NCBI GenBank assembly: GCA_003518245.1 | Contig: DOZA01000395.1 | Span: forward strand, 1-18,604 | Length of the DNA: 18,604 bases | Source: Bacteroidales bacterium | Lineage (GTDB): Bacteria; Bacteroidota; Bacteroidia; Bacteroidales; VadinHA17 | Reading direction: 5' to 3' | Shown here: positions 7,877 through 14,885 of the stretch, in pieces | Numbering within the stretch: position 1 is the stretch's first letter | Layout: every line of letters begins with the position of its first letter | The notes under the pieces: generated by a model | The model's input: the letters and a program-made list of their open reading frames with translations, nothing else | Database searches by the model: none | Told to the model about the DNA's origin: nothing | Position numbers and translations under genes: made by a program

Positions 7877-8680
7877 TTAATACACCGGCTTAATCCATTT
7901 TTCTTTTTCACCATTCCTGCTCTCAGCAGCCCATAATATTCCTCTTTTCATTATTTCAAGAGCTTCGGGCACATTGAAATCAGCAGCAACATGTCCAAGA
8001 GAAGAATAAAACACCCTTCCCTGGCCATAATACTTCTTCCATGCCACAGGTATAACACAGCCGTCAATCCATTCAGCATGATCACCGTTAAACTCAGTGG
8101 TAGCCAGCACTTTCACATTTGGATCGACATGCATATAATATTGTTCTGAGTGCATTTTAAAATCATCCAGTCCTCCTGTTACGGGATCCTCCCTGTCGGT
8201 TATATTCACCTCATAATCAATTACTCCCCCGGGATGCGCAACCCATTGTCCACCAACCATAAACTGATATTCAGTATTCTGCCGGAATGAATCGCCCAGG
8301 CCGCCATGCCAGCCTGCTAGGCCCACACCATTTTTAACGGCTTTGAGCAATGCCTGTGATTGTTCCCCACTTATGTTTCCCATAGTCCATACCTGTATAA
8401 TCAGGTCTCTTGTTTTCATCATTTCTTCATCAAGGTATGAGTCAAGGCTATCAGATACAATAATCTCAGCGCCGGATTTTTTTAACCATGGTACAAAAAT
8501 ATCACGGCACTTCTCTGGTTCATGGCCTCCCCATCCACCCCATACAAACAGGATCCTTTTATTATGCAATACTTCATCCTGTAATTGCTTAATACTGGAT
8601 CCTTCCAGGGGCACTGAGCCAGCTATAATTGTCGCGCCTGCTAAGAGTGAGGTCCTTTTCAAAAAATTCCTGCGGTTCAT
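7877..8680 (-). CDS. ThuA-like domain protein with Tat signal
   Basis: 267 residues from the ATG at 8680. A TTG two codons upstream (8686) is in frame but unnecessary. Seen: a twin-arginine signal with NRRNFLKRT (R3, R4) followed by a hydrophobic stretch ending near SVPLEGSS, then a ThuA-like fold: [17 protein letters not shown] (42-58), [11 protein letters not shown] (120-130), [11 protein letters not shown] (142-152), [10 protein letters not shown] (176-185) and VFYSSLGH (223-230). Known: ThuA was named for trehalose utilisation in rhizobia and has a class-I-glutamine-amidotransferase-like fold. Exported relatives are common in Bacteroidetes and Planctomycetes near sugar oxidoreductases and hydrolases; their reaction is not well established. 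Tat export suggests folding before transport, to the periplasm. The divergent neighbour is the small Cys-rich lipoprotein. Family assignment is firm, activity open. Confidence 0.9.
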   Translation of the reverse strand: MNRRNFLKRTSLLAGATIIAGSVPLEGSSIKQLQDEVLHNKRILFVWGGWGGHEPEKCRDIFVPWLKKSGAEIIVSDSLDSYLDEEMMKTRDLIIQVWTMGNISGEQSQALLKAVKNGVGLAGWHGGLGDSFRQNTEYQFMVGGQWVAHPGGVIDYEVNITDREDPVTGGLDDFKMHSEQYYMHVDPNVKVLATTEFNGDHAEWIDGCVIPVAWKKYYGQGRVFYSSLGHVAADFNVPEALEIMKRGILWAAESRNGEKEKWIKPVY

Positions 8681-8757
8681 GGGCAACTATTCTTGATTAA
8701 TATTAGTCTGTAAAAAAAAAGAAACATATTAAGAAAGCTTCATTAAGCCTGATTTCG

Positions 8758-8765
8758 TAACTTTG
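8758..8765 (+). promoter_or_regulatory. candidate -7 box for the small lipoprotein gene
   Basis: TAACTTTG is an exact match to TAnnTTTG, giving a leader of about 75 bases. No good TTTG is seen 19-21 bases upstream, so only the -7 half is supported. Confidence 0.45.
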
Positions 8766-8846
8766 CTATATTAAACGGTCTTTAGGTCTTGACGGCTCTT
8801 AAAATAACCAATAATTACATAAACTTACAGTATAATTTAATAAAAT

Positions 8847-9086
8847 ATGACCAAGATGAAAAAGAGAGTTTTGTTTTTTGTTGCCTTTTTATTGATTGCT
8901 GCGGGTATTTCATCCTGTGAAGATGTCCTTGAAAACTGCAAAATTTGCAGGCTTAACACTTACGAAAATGGGAATCTCATTAACTCGGCACAGGAAGCTG
9001 AATATTGTGGTTCAGAATTAATTAGGATACAGAGTACACCCCCTGTTACTATAGGATCTACTACTACTAAATGGGAATGTGACTGA
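8847..9086 (+). CDS. small Cys-rich lipoprotein, function unknown
   Basis: 79 residues from the ATG at 8847; an internal ATG at 8856 gives a more classical MKKR start and is an alternative. Seen: a lipoprotein signal with GISSC (lipidated Cys24), followed at once by Glu-Asp. The mature part is only 56 residues and has four more cysteines, C31 and C34 (CKIC), C54 (AEYCGSEL) and C78 (WEC near the C-terminus). These could form two disulfides or bind a metal. I recognise the layout CxxC, then AEYC, then VTIGSTTTKWEC as similar to small hypothetical lipoproteins in other Bacteroidetes, but know no function. An acidic pair directly after the lipidated Cys resembles surface-export signals described for Bacteroidetes lipoproteins; surface exposure is inference. 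Its stop lies 4 bases from the convergent phosphatase gene. Confidence 0.8.
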   Translation: MTKMKKRVLFFVAFLLIAAGISSCEDVLENCKICRLNTYENGNLINSAQEAEYCGSELIRIQSTPPVTIGSTTTKWECD

Positions 9087-9090
9087 ATTA

Positions 9091-10968
9091 TCAGTACCTG
9101 ATGCCTATTACTGTTACATCATCAATCTGTGGGGTATCTCCTTTCCAGTCTTCAAATATCTGACTTAGTTTTTCACCCTGTTCCAGCATGGGAAATGGAG
9201 ATAATTCAACAAATTTTTCTTTAAGGTTTTTCACCAAAAATTTCTTACCTTTTGGCCCGCCGAACTGATCTCCGTACCCATCTGAGAACATATACACGCA
9301 ATCTCCTTTGATCAGATCCGTTTCCTGCATATCAAAAGGTTTCATATTATAATGAATGGCTACCGGCATCTTATTTGCTTTGAACATTAATAATTCCCTG
9401 TTACGTACAATACACAATGGATTGTTTGCTCCTGCAAACTGCAATTTGTTCTTTTTAAAATCTATAACTACTATGGTCATGTCCATCCCGTCTTTAACCC
9501 TGTCCTGGTCGATCGATTGCTTGAGTGAAAAAATTATTTCATCCCTGAGCAAATTAAGTATTTCATCGGGTCTTGTTATGCCCCTTCCATTAATAATTTC
9601 ATTAAGCATTGTCACACCCAGCATGCTCATAAAAGCACCGGGTACGCCATGCCCCGTACAATCGGCAGCTATGATTATTTGAAGGTGATCTTTTTTATTG
9701 ACCCAGTAGAAGTCACCACTAACAATATCCAGTGGTTTATACAGTACAAAATGCTCAATTTCATCACTGAATAGTTCAAGCGAGGGCAAAAGTGCCGTTT
9801 GTATGCGTTTTGCATACATTATACTATCTGTTATATGCTTTTTCTGGTATGCTATCTGGTCCCGTTGTGATTCAGCAATATCCCTTTGTTTCTCTATCTC
9901 ATCTTTCTGGGTAAGTATGGTCCTGTTTTTCTCTTCCAGTTTTATGTTTGCCTCCCTTTTTATCCTGTATCCTCTATAGATATAATAAGCCAGGAAGCTA
10001 AGCAGCAGGAGGACAAATATTGCTGCATACAGCATTATTTTTTGTTTTTCTATTGACTCCAGCTGTATTTTTATTCTTTCCTCCTGCTGGTTTATGAGTG
10101 AAAGCTGTTCATCTATCTGTGACAGTTGCCTGTCGATATCGTCACGCTGCATTGCCAGGGTATCTTTCTGAGCATTTACTTCGGCCTGCTGTTCTTCAAT
10201 AAGTCTTTTCTGTGTTTTTATCTCGTCTGTTTGTCTGTTGATTAGTTCTGCCTGTATTTCCAGTTCCTTTTGTTTGGTAACAAGAGTGTTTTCTTTTTGA
10301 GATATCTCCCTGTCGAGGCTGTCAAGGAGGTCTTTCTGCTTTTCTATTTCGGCTGCCTGTTTCTCTATTATTTCCTTTTGCTGGCGTACCACTTCCAGCT
10401 GGTGCTCAAGCTCTTCACTGGTAACATCATATAATTTCTCCCAGTCTTCCCTTGTTTTTACTGCCTGGAACAACAATGTTGAAGGTATAGACAGACCGGC
10501 AGATGATAATTCTTCTTCATTGATCTCAAATTTCGGATCACCATTAACCACAATGAAGTTGAACATTGATTTCCCGAACTCATATCCTTCAGTTATGAGC
10601 AGTGTTTTTTTACCCTGTATTTTTCTCTTAATGGTATTTAGATCAAAGCCTTCATTTTTTGAAACATACAGCAAATTTGTATACTCTATTCTTTCTTCAT
10701 TCCTGAAGACCACAATGTTTATGGGAACACCCTGTATCTCGTTTCTTACTTTTGCAAGGTTTCCCATTTCCCAGTAGAGTTCCGTATTTTTTGATACCAC
10801 ACCTATCTTAAACAGTGCAATTGTATCAAGAGCCTTCCCGTAATCAATGTATTTGGCTATATCAAAAATATATAAAGCCCTTGTCCTGTTATCAAAGCCC
10901 TCCTGGGCATATACACCTGTCAGGCAAAACATTAATACCGCGATCAGGGTTAAATTATTTTTATTCAT
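9091..10968 (-). CDS. transmembrane YfiR-like sensor / SpoIIE-type PP2C serine phosphatase
   Basis: 625 residues. Domains seen in order: signal peptide (1-21, cleavage after VYAQ-like); a YfiR/DUF4154-like periplasmic domain (about 25-175, with RALYIFDIAKYIDY near the start, as in YfiR proteins); a long Gln/Glu/Lys-rich coiled coil (about 185-310); one membrane helix (about 311-332); a second coiled coil (335-380); and a PPM/SpoIIE phosphatase domain (about 385-625). The phosphatase metal and active-site motifs are present: SGDFYW (D419), AADCTGHGVPGAF (D436, G441), GMDMT (D496), FSDGYGD (D563) and DDVTV (D616/D617), so it should be active. Known: SpoIIE-type phosphatases dephosphorylate anti-sigma-factor antagonists or other phosphoserine targets; YfiR restrains a diguanylate cyclase in Pseudomonas. 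Inferred: a periplasmic signal passed through the coiled coil to a cytoplasmic phosphatase. No kinase or STAS partner gene is in the window. It is divergent from a lone receiver protein. Confidence 0.9.
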   Translation of the reverse strand: MNKNNLTLIAVLMFCLTGVYAQEGFDNRTRALYIFDIAKYIDYGKALDTIALFKIGVVSKNTELYWEMGNLAKVRNEIQGVPINIVVFRNEERIEYTNLLYVSKNEGFDLNTIKRKIQGKKTLLITEGYEFGKSMFNFIVVNGDPKFEINEEELSSAGLSIPSTLLFQAVKTREDWEKLYDVTSEELEHQLEVVRQQKEIIEKQAAEIEKQKDLLDSLDREISQKENTLVTKQKELEIQAELINRQTDEIKTQKRLIEEQQAEVNAQKDTLAMQRDDIDRQLSQIDEQLSLINQQEERIKIQLESIEKQKIMLYAAIFVLLLLSFLAYYIYRGYRIKREANIKLEEKNRTILTQKDEIEKQRDIAESQRDQIAYQKKHITDSIMYAKRIQTALLPSLELFSDEIEHFVLYKPLDIVSGDFYWVNKKDHLQIIIAADCTGHGVPGAFMSMLGVTMLNEIINGRGITRPDEILNLLRDEIIFSLKQSIDQDRVKDGMDMTIVVIDFKKNKLQFAGANNPLCIVRNRELLMFKANKMPVAIHYNMKPFDMQETDLIKGDCVYMFSDGYGDQFGGPKGKKFLVKNLKEKFVELSPFPMLEQGEKLSQIFEDWKGDTPQIDDVTVIGIRY

Positions 10969-11045
10969 TGAAAGAAAATTTAATTGCCTACTCTAATTTC
11001 AAAATAATTATCTGTAAATGCAAGTTAAAGAATAATGTTATTTTC

Positions 11046-11066
11046 TTGTGAATATCTTGTTCACAA
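11046..11066. promoter_or_regulatory. inverted repeat TTGTGAA-N7-TTCACAA, candidate operator
   Basis: TTGTGAA (11046-11052) and TTCACAA (11060-11066) are a perfect 7-base inverted pair in the gap between the phosphatase and the response regulator. It lies about 40 bases upstream of the response-regulator -7 box and about 78 bases from the phosphatase start, so a dimeric regulator bound here could act on both. The half-sites resemble CRP half-sites, but the spacing differs. Confidence 0.4.
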
Positions 11067-11073
11067 TTCAGTT

Positions 11074-11112
11074 TATAAAAAATTTTTTATATATATTCAT
11101 ATCGTATTTTTG
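11074..11112 (+). promoter_or_regulatory. candidate promoter of the response regulator with an A6T6 palindrome
   Basis: The -7 box TATTTTTG (11105-11112) matches TAnnTTTG exactly. Just upstream, 11074-11091 is an 18-base perfect palindrome, TATAAAAAATTTTTTATA, with six A followed by six T, a sequence type expected to bend DNA; its T-run occupies the -33 position in place of a TTTG. Transcription would start near 11118, which supports the ATG at 11128 as the translation start with a very short leader. Confidence 0.45.
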
Positions 11113-11127
11113 CTTATAGCAAATAAG

Positions 11128-11547
11128 ATGCAGATGCATTCTGACCAACACAACTTAGATCTATCAGGAAAAACAATTGCTGTTGTTGACGACGACCTCG
11201 CCACAATACGCTATTTTGAGATATTACTGAAAACAACTTCAGCCGAAGTTATTACCTTCCTCAATGGGACAGATTTCATAAATTATGTAAAAACCCATCC
11301 CAAATCATTTGATCTTGTAATGATGGATTACCTTATCCCATTTGTTAACGGTATAGAATGTGTAAAGTCATTGCGTAAATTTAACAGGCATGTCCCGGTA
11401 GTTATGATTACTGCCTATTACACCAGGGAGTCAAAAGAAGAATCAATACTGGCGGGCAGCAATGAATACATTTTAAAACCTGTTATACCTGAGAGGGTGC
11501 TCAGTATACTCGAAAAATATCTTACCAGGAAAGAATATGCTTATTAA
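11128..11547 (+). CDS. single-domain response regulator (receiver only)
   Basis: 139 residues from the ATG at 11128; a second ATG at 11134 is equally possible. The frame extends upstream to an ATG at 11035, but that stretch contains the promoter-like box and two inverted repeats and would add an odd hydrophobic leader, so I reject it. Seen: the complete receiver set, acidic pocket VVDDD (D21-D23), phospho-acceptor D67 in MMDYLIP, T95 in MITAYY, and K117 in YILKPV, with about nine polar residues before the domain and no output domain after it. Known: lone receivers act by protein-protein contact, like CheY or Spo0F, or as phosphate relays or sinks. Inferred: it may work with the divergently encoded membrane phosphatase, though no histidine kinase is in the window to phosphorylate it. 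Its stop is 3 bases from the GT117 gene's stop. Confidence 0.92.
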   Translation: MQMHSDQHNLDLSGKTIAVVDDDLATIRYFEILLKTTSAEVITFLNGTDFINYVKTHPKSFDLVMMDYLIPFVNGIECVKSLRKFNRHVPVVMITAYYTRESKEESILAGSNEYILKPVIPERVLSILEKYLTRKEYAY

Positions 11548-11550
11548 TTC

Positions 11551-14500
11551 TTAATCCTGCATTTTACCGTAAAACCTTGCCATATATTCCTGAAGCATAG
11601 CATCTATTTCTTTTGCCTTTTCTTCCAGGCTGTTATTCCTGCATGATGATGCCACTCTCTGAAGGGAGCCAAAAGAAAGCTGCATTTCCATTTCTGCATT
11701 ACGCATATAATATGCAGGCAGGGAAGTATAATAATCAAGGGAAGCACCGTAATATTCCTTCATCTCATCTATCAGTTCAAATGCTGTATCATGTTTCCCG
11801 GCTAGCAGGTAAGAGTCAATTATATCAGGCATATAATTATCCCAGGGTAAATTACTCAGGGGTAATTTATTCATTATATGATCAAGTGCTTTTACAGCCC
11901 TTTCATTATCTCCTTCATCAACAAGTGCCTTTGCCAGCTTGGCATAATTAAGGCGGGATCTTACAACCAGGAGGGTATGACGATGATAAAAATCAAGGTA
12001 AACATCAGGGTCGCTGGCATTACCCCATGTAAATTTATTCATCAGGTTATCATATAAGATATCTGTATCTATCCTCCCATAATTGAGCCAGTTTGTATTC
12101 TTTGATTTTATAGGCACAAGCCTGTATGCATTTCCTTCAAGCTGAAAATATTCTTCCAGCCCAAGCGCATCATTATGATAGCCGGTAACAAAATATACAG
12201 GTCTTTCCCAGTCATTTTGTGCCAGGAAGTCCAGTACCATCATCTGGCTTTTAAGTATATAATTACCTTCCAGTGTAATATCAATATAAGGGACTATAAG
12301 GTCTGCATCTTCAGGCTTTACTGTCCCTGATGCAAGCACTTTTTCGCGATCAACAGGTATACGTATTTTCCTCGTTGGCAGGTAATCATGTTCTTCCCCG
12401 TTGGCGAATCTGTATTTCGTTCCCTGGTTGTCACTCCTGATAAAATCCACAATCTTATCTATTTCAATAAAACCTTTCAGCCTGGGGTTTTCCATTATAA
12501 AAACCTGGTTATTGACCCCGTCATAATATTTTGACTTTGGCATTGTAAGTTTCATTGGTTCCGACTCATAGGATTGTTTCTTCATCTGGTCAATATACCA
12601 GTCGGTATTGAACAGCATGAGGTTACATACCCTTACATCGGTCCTTACACCTTCTACTTCCTGTGCATACCAGAGGGGGAATGTATCATTGTCTCCGTTT
12701 GTAAACAATACCCCATTGGGACCCACTGATTTAAGATAATTTGTTGCCACTGCCGTAGCGGTATATCTCCCTGAGCGGTCATGATCATCCCAGTTTTGGG
12801 AGGCCATAAGCACCGGTACTGCTGCAATGGATAGTACACCGGCAATTATTGCTGACAGCCTGCTGCCGGCAAGCTTGCTAATCAGCTCGTAAAGAAAGAG
12901 AACACCAAGACCTATCCATATTGAAAATGCATAAAATGAACCTGCATATGCATAATCCCTCTCACGAGGCTGGTTGGGGGATTGATTAAGATATACCACA
13001 ATTGCAATACCGGTCATGATAAACAGAAGCAAAACAACCCAGAAGTCTTTCCTGTTCTTATTCAACTGGTAATATAAACCTGCCAGTCCAAGCAGTAATG
13101 GTAATAAATAATATTTATTCCTTGAAGGATCATTCTTCATATAATCAGGCAGTTTATCCTGGGGGCCTATTCTTGATTTATCGAGGGCTTTAATGCCCGA
13201 TATCCAGTTACCGTCAAAGGGGCTGCCATAGCCCTGTGTGTCGTTCTGCCTTCCTGCAAAGTTCCACATGAAATACCTGAAATACATATGTCCCATCTGG
13301 TATGTAAACATAAACTTCAGATTCTCAACAAATGTTGGTTTACGCTCTATCCTTTTCCCCCCTGACTGGTCAGTTACCTGTACCGGTTTACCCTTGAAAT
13401 TATTCCACTGTTTATAGACCTTTACATGATCTGACTGAGGGCTGTACATACGAGGGAATAAGGTTATAAAATTCTCATCATATTCAGGTTCAAGGTCCCG
13501 GTTTGTGATCCTGTATTCACCCTCTATAGGGTTATAAGTTGGTTTACCCCTTCCATAAGAAACAATCGATGCATTAAAATATGGTCCTTTTACAAGAGGC
13601 CTGTCTCCATATTGTTCCCTGTTCAGGTAATATAATAAACTGAATATATTCTCCGGGTTATTCTCATCCATCGGCGGGTTTGCATTGGACCGGATATAAA
13701 TGGTGGCAAAGGATGAATAGCCGATCATTATAACAAGCATAACTGAAAGTGCTGTATTCAGCACCACCACGTTTTTGTCTGAGAAACGCCAGACCAGTAA
13801 TGCAAGGAAAGCTAGCAGGATAATATTCACAAATGTGCTTTCTGACATGAGCCATATACCACTGAACAGTACTGTTGCAAATCCGGAAGCCATTACTTTC
13901 TGCTTATTTGACCCGTCAATACTCCATCGTATGGCAAATATTATTGATGTGATAAAAAGTACCAGTAAAAGGTATAAGCCACTATTGTAGGGCAGGCCTA
14001 TATTATTTACCGTAAAAAGCTCGAACTTACTGGCAAGAACTATAAAACCTGGCAGTAGGCCCCACATTATAAAGGCAAGAATAGCCAGTGATATTACAAG
14101 AGCTCCTGCAAATCCTTTCCATGAAAATTCATACTTCCTGAAATAATAAACAAAAACGATAGCCGGTATAGCCAGCAGGTTAAGCAGGTGCACTCCTATA
14201 GACAGTCCTATAATATAGGCAATAAGTATCAGCCACCTGTTGGCATATGGTTTATCTGCCTCATTTTCCCATTTTAAAATAGCCCAGAAAACCACGGCAG
14301 TCATGAGTGAAGAAGTACCATATACCTCGCCTTCAACTGCTGAGAACCAGAAAGTATCGGAGAAAGCATAAGCCAGGGCTCCTGCCATGCCGGCGCCCAG
14401 GATAGCAATCATTGAGCCTGTACCCGGTTCTTTATCACCTCCGGCAATCAGTTTCTTAGCCAGGTGTGTTATAGTCCAGAAAAGAAACATAATAGTGAAG

Positions 14501-14760
14501 GCGCTGGTAAGAGCCGACATAATATTTACAGATAGTGCTACCTTACTTGCATCAGGTGCAAAAAGGGCAAAAAACCTTGCCAGTATCATAAACATAGGTG
14601 CTCCGGGAGGATGCCCTACCTCAAGCTTGTATGAAGTGGCTATGAACTCACCACAATCCCATAAACTGAGTGTAGGTTCAACCGTTAGCAAATAGGTAAT
14701 AGCAGCTACAAGAAAAGATGCCCATCCAAGCGAAATATTCAGCAACCTGTATTGTCTCAT
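11551..14760 (-). CDS. GT117 / DUF2723 polytopic membrane protein (probable GT-C-type glycosyltransferase)
   Basis: 1069 residues, typical for this Bacteroidetes family. Seen: a first membrane helix (about 9-27) followed by LSLWDCGEF with D35 and E38 and by GHPPGAP (49-55). Many further helices run to about residue 355, a large soluble insert lies at about 356-545, another group of helices at about 550-655 includes NQSPNQPRERDYAYAGSFY between them (592-610), and the C-terminal soluble part (from about 660) ends in TPR-like helical repeats near residues 960-1020. FSDTFWFSAVEGEVYGTSS (133-151) is also characteristic. Known: CAZy places this family as GT117. GT-C enzymes use lipid-phosphate sugars and place a catalytic acid in the first periplasmic loop, which fits D35/E38. 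Inferred: sugar transfer to exported proteins at the inner membrane's outer face; donor and acceptor unknown. Divergent from the metalloprotease gene. Confidence 0.9.
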   Translation of the reverse strand: MRQYRLLNISLGWASFLVAAITYLLTVEPTLSLWDCGEFIATSYKLEVGHPPGAPMFMILARFFALFAPDASKVALSVNIMSALTSAFTIMFLFWTITHLAKKLIAGGDKEPGTGSMIAILGAGMAGALAYAFSDTFWFSAVEGEVYGTSSLMTAVVFWAILKWENEADKPYANRWLILIAYIIGLSIGVHLLNLLAIPAIVFVYYFRKYEFSWKGFAGALVISLAILAFIMWGLLPGFIVLASKFELFTVNNIGLPYNSGLYLLLVLFITSIIFAIRWSIDGSNKQKVMASGFATVLFSGIWLMSESTFVNIILLAFLALLVWRFSDKNVVVLNTALSVMLVIMIGYSSFATIYIRSNANPPMDENNPENIFSLLYYLNREQYGDRPLVKGPYFNASIVSYGRGKPTYNPIEGEYRITNRDLEPEYDENFITLFPRMYSPQSDHVKVYKQWNNFKGKPVQVTDQSGGKRIERKPTFVENLKFMFTYQMGHMYFRYFMWNFAGRQNDTQGYGSPFDGNWISGIKALDKSRIGPQDKLPDYMKNDPSRNKYYLLPLLLGLAGLYYQLNKNRKDFWVVLLLFIMTGIAIVVYLNQSPNQPRERDYAYAGSFYAFSIWIGLGVLFLYELISKLAGSRLSAIIAGVLSIAAVPVLMASQNWDDHDRSGRYTATAVATNYLKSVGPNGVLFTNGDNDTFPLWYAQEVEGVRTDVRVCNLMLFNTDWYIDQMKKQSYESEPMKLTMPKSKYYDGVNNQVFIMENPRLKGFIEIDKIVDFIRSDNQGTKYRFANGEEHDYLPTRKIRIPVDREKVLASGTVKPEDADLIVPYIDITLEGNYILKSQMMVLDFLAQNDWERPVYFVTGYHNDALGLEEYFQLEGNAYRLVPIKSKNTNWLNYGRIDTDILYDNLMNKFTWGNASDPDVYLDFYHRHTLLVVRSRLNYAKLAKALVDEGDNERAVKALDHIMNKLPLSNLPWDNYMPDIIDSYLLAGKHDTAFELIDEMKEYYGASLDYYTSLPAYYMRNAEMEMQLSFGSLQRVASSCRNNSLEEKAKEIDAMLQEYMARFYGKMQD

Positions 14761-14788
14761 ATGCTTATGATTTTCTCGTTCGTTTCCT

Positions 14789-14803
14789 AAACTATAATAG
14801 TTT
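14789..14803. promoter_or_regulatory. 7+1+7 palindrome upstream of the GT117 gene
   Basis: AAACTAT (14789-14795), a single A, then ATAGTTT (14797-14803) is a perfect inverted repeat starting 28 bases upstream of the GT117 ATG. On the minus strand it overlaps TAGTTTAG, a one-mismatch -7 box, so a bound protein could block that gene. No good -33 is visible. Confidence 0.35.
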
Positions 14804-14839
14804 CAATATGTTAAAAGATTATATATTACAGATGGCGAA

Positions 14840-14858
14840 TTTAATCAATTTGATTAAA
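14840..14858. promoter_or_regulatory. perfect 9+1+9 palindrome on the -33 box of the metalloprotease promoter
   Basis: TTTAATCAA (14840-14848), a central T, then TTGATTAAA (14850-14858). The right half contains the TTTG used as -33 box (14849-14852). Its position suggests an operator for a dimeric regulator that would interfere with polymerase binding. It does not match any operator I know. Confidence 0.5.
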
Positions 14859-14878
14859 CTTTTATATTTTTAGATTTG
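14849..14878 (+). promoter_or_regulatory. candidate promoter of the metalloprotease gene, near-leaderless
   Basis: TTTG (14849-14852), an 18-base spacer, then TAGATTTG (14871-14878), an exact TAnnTTTG. This is the best -33/-7 pair in the window, though its spacer is one base short. The predicted transcription start is within a few bases of the ATG at 14886, so the message would have almost no leader. Confidence 0.55.
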
Positions 14879-14885
14879 TAAAGAA

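Noticed and set aside
8681..8686. TTG start two codons upstream of the ThuA-like ATG
   Set aside because: The ATG at 8680 begins an ideal Tat signal (MNRRNFLK); the extra two residues have no support.
11047..11065. CRP-type binding site (TGTGA...TCACA)
   Set aside because: The half-sites are separated by 9 bases instead of 6, so CRP/FNR geometry does not fit; kept only as an unassigned inverted repeat.
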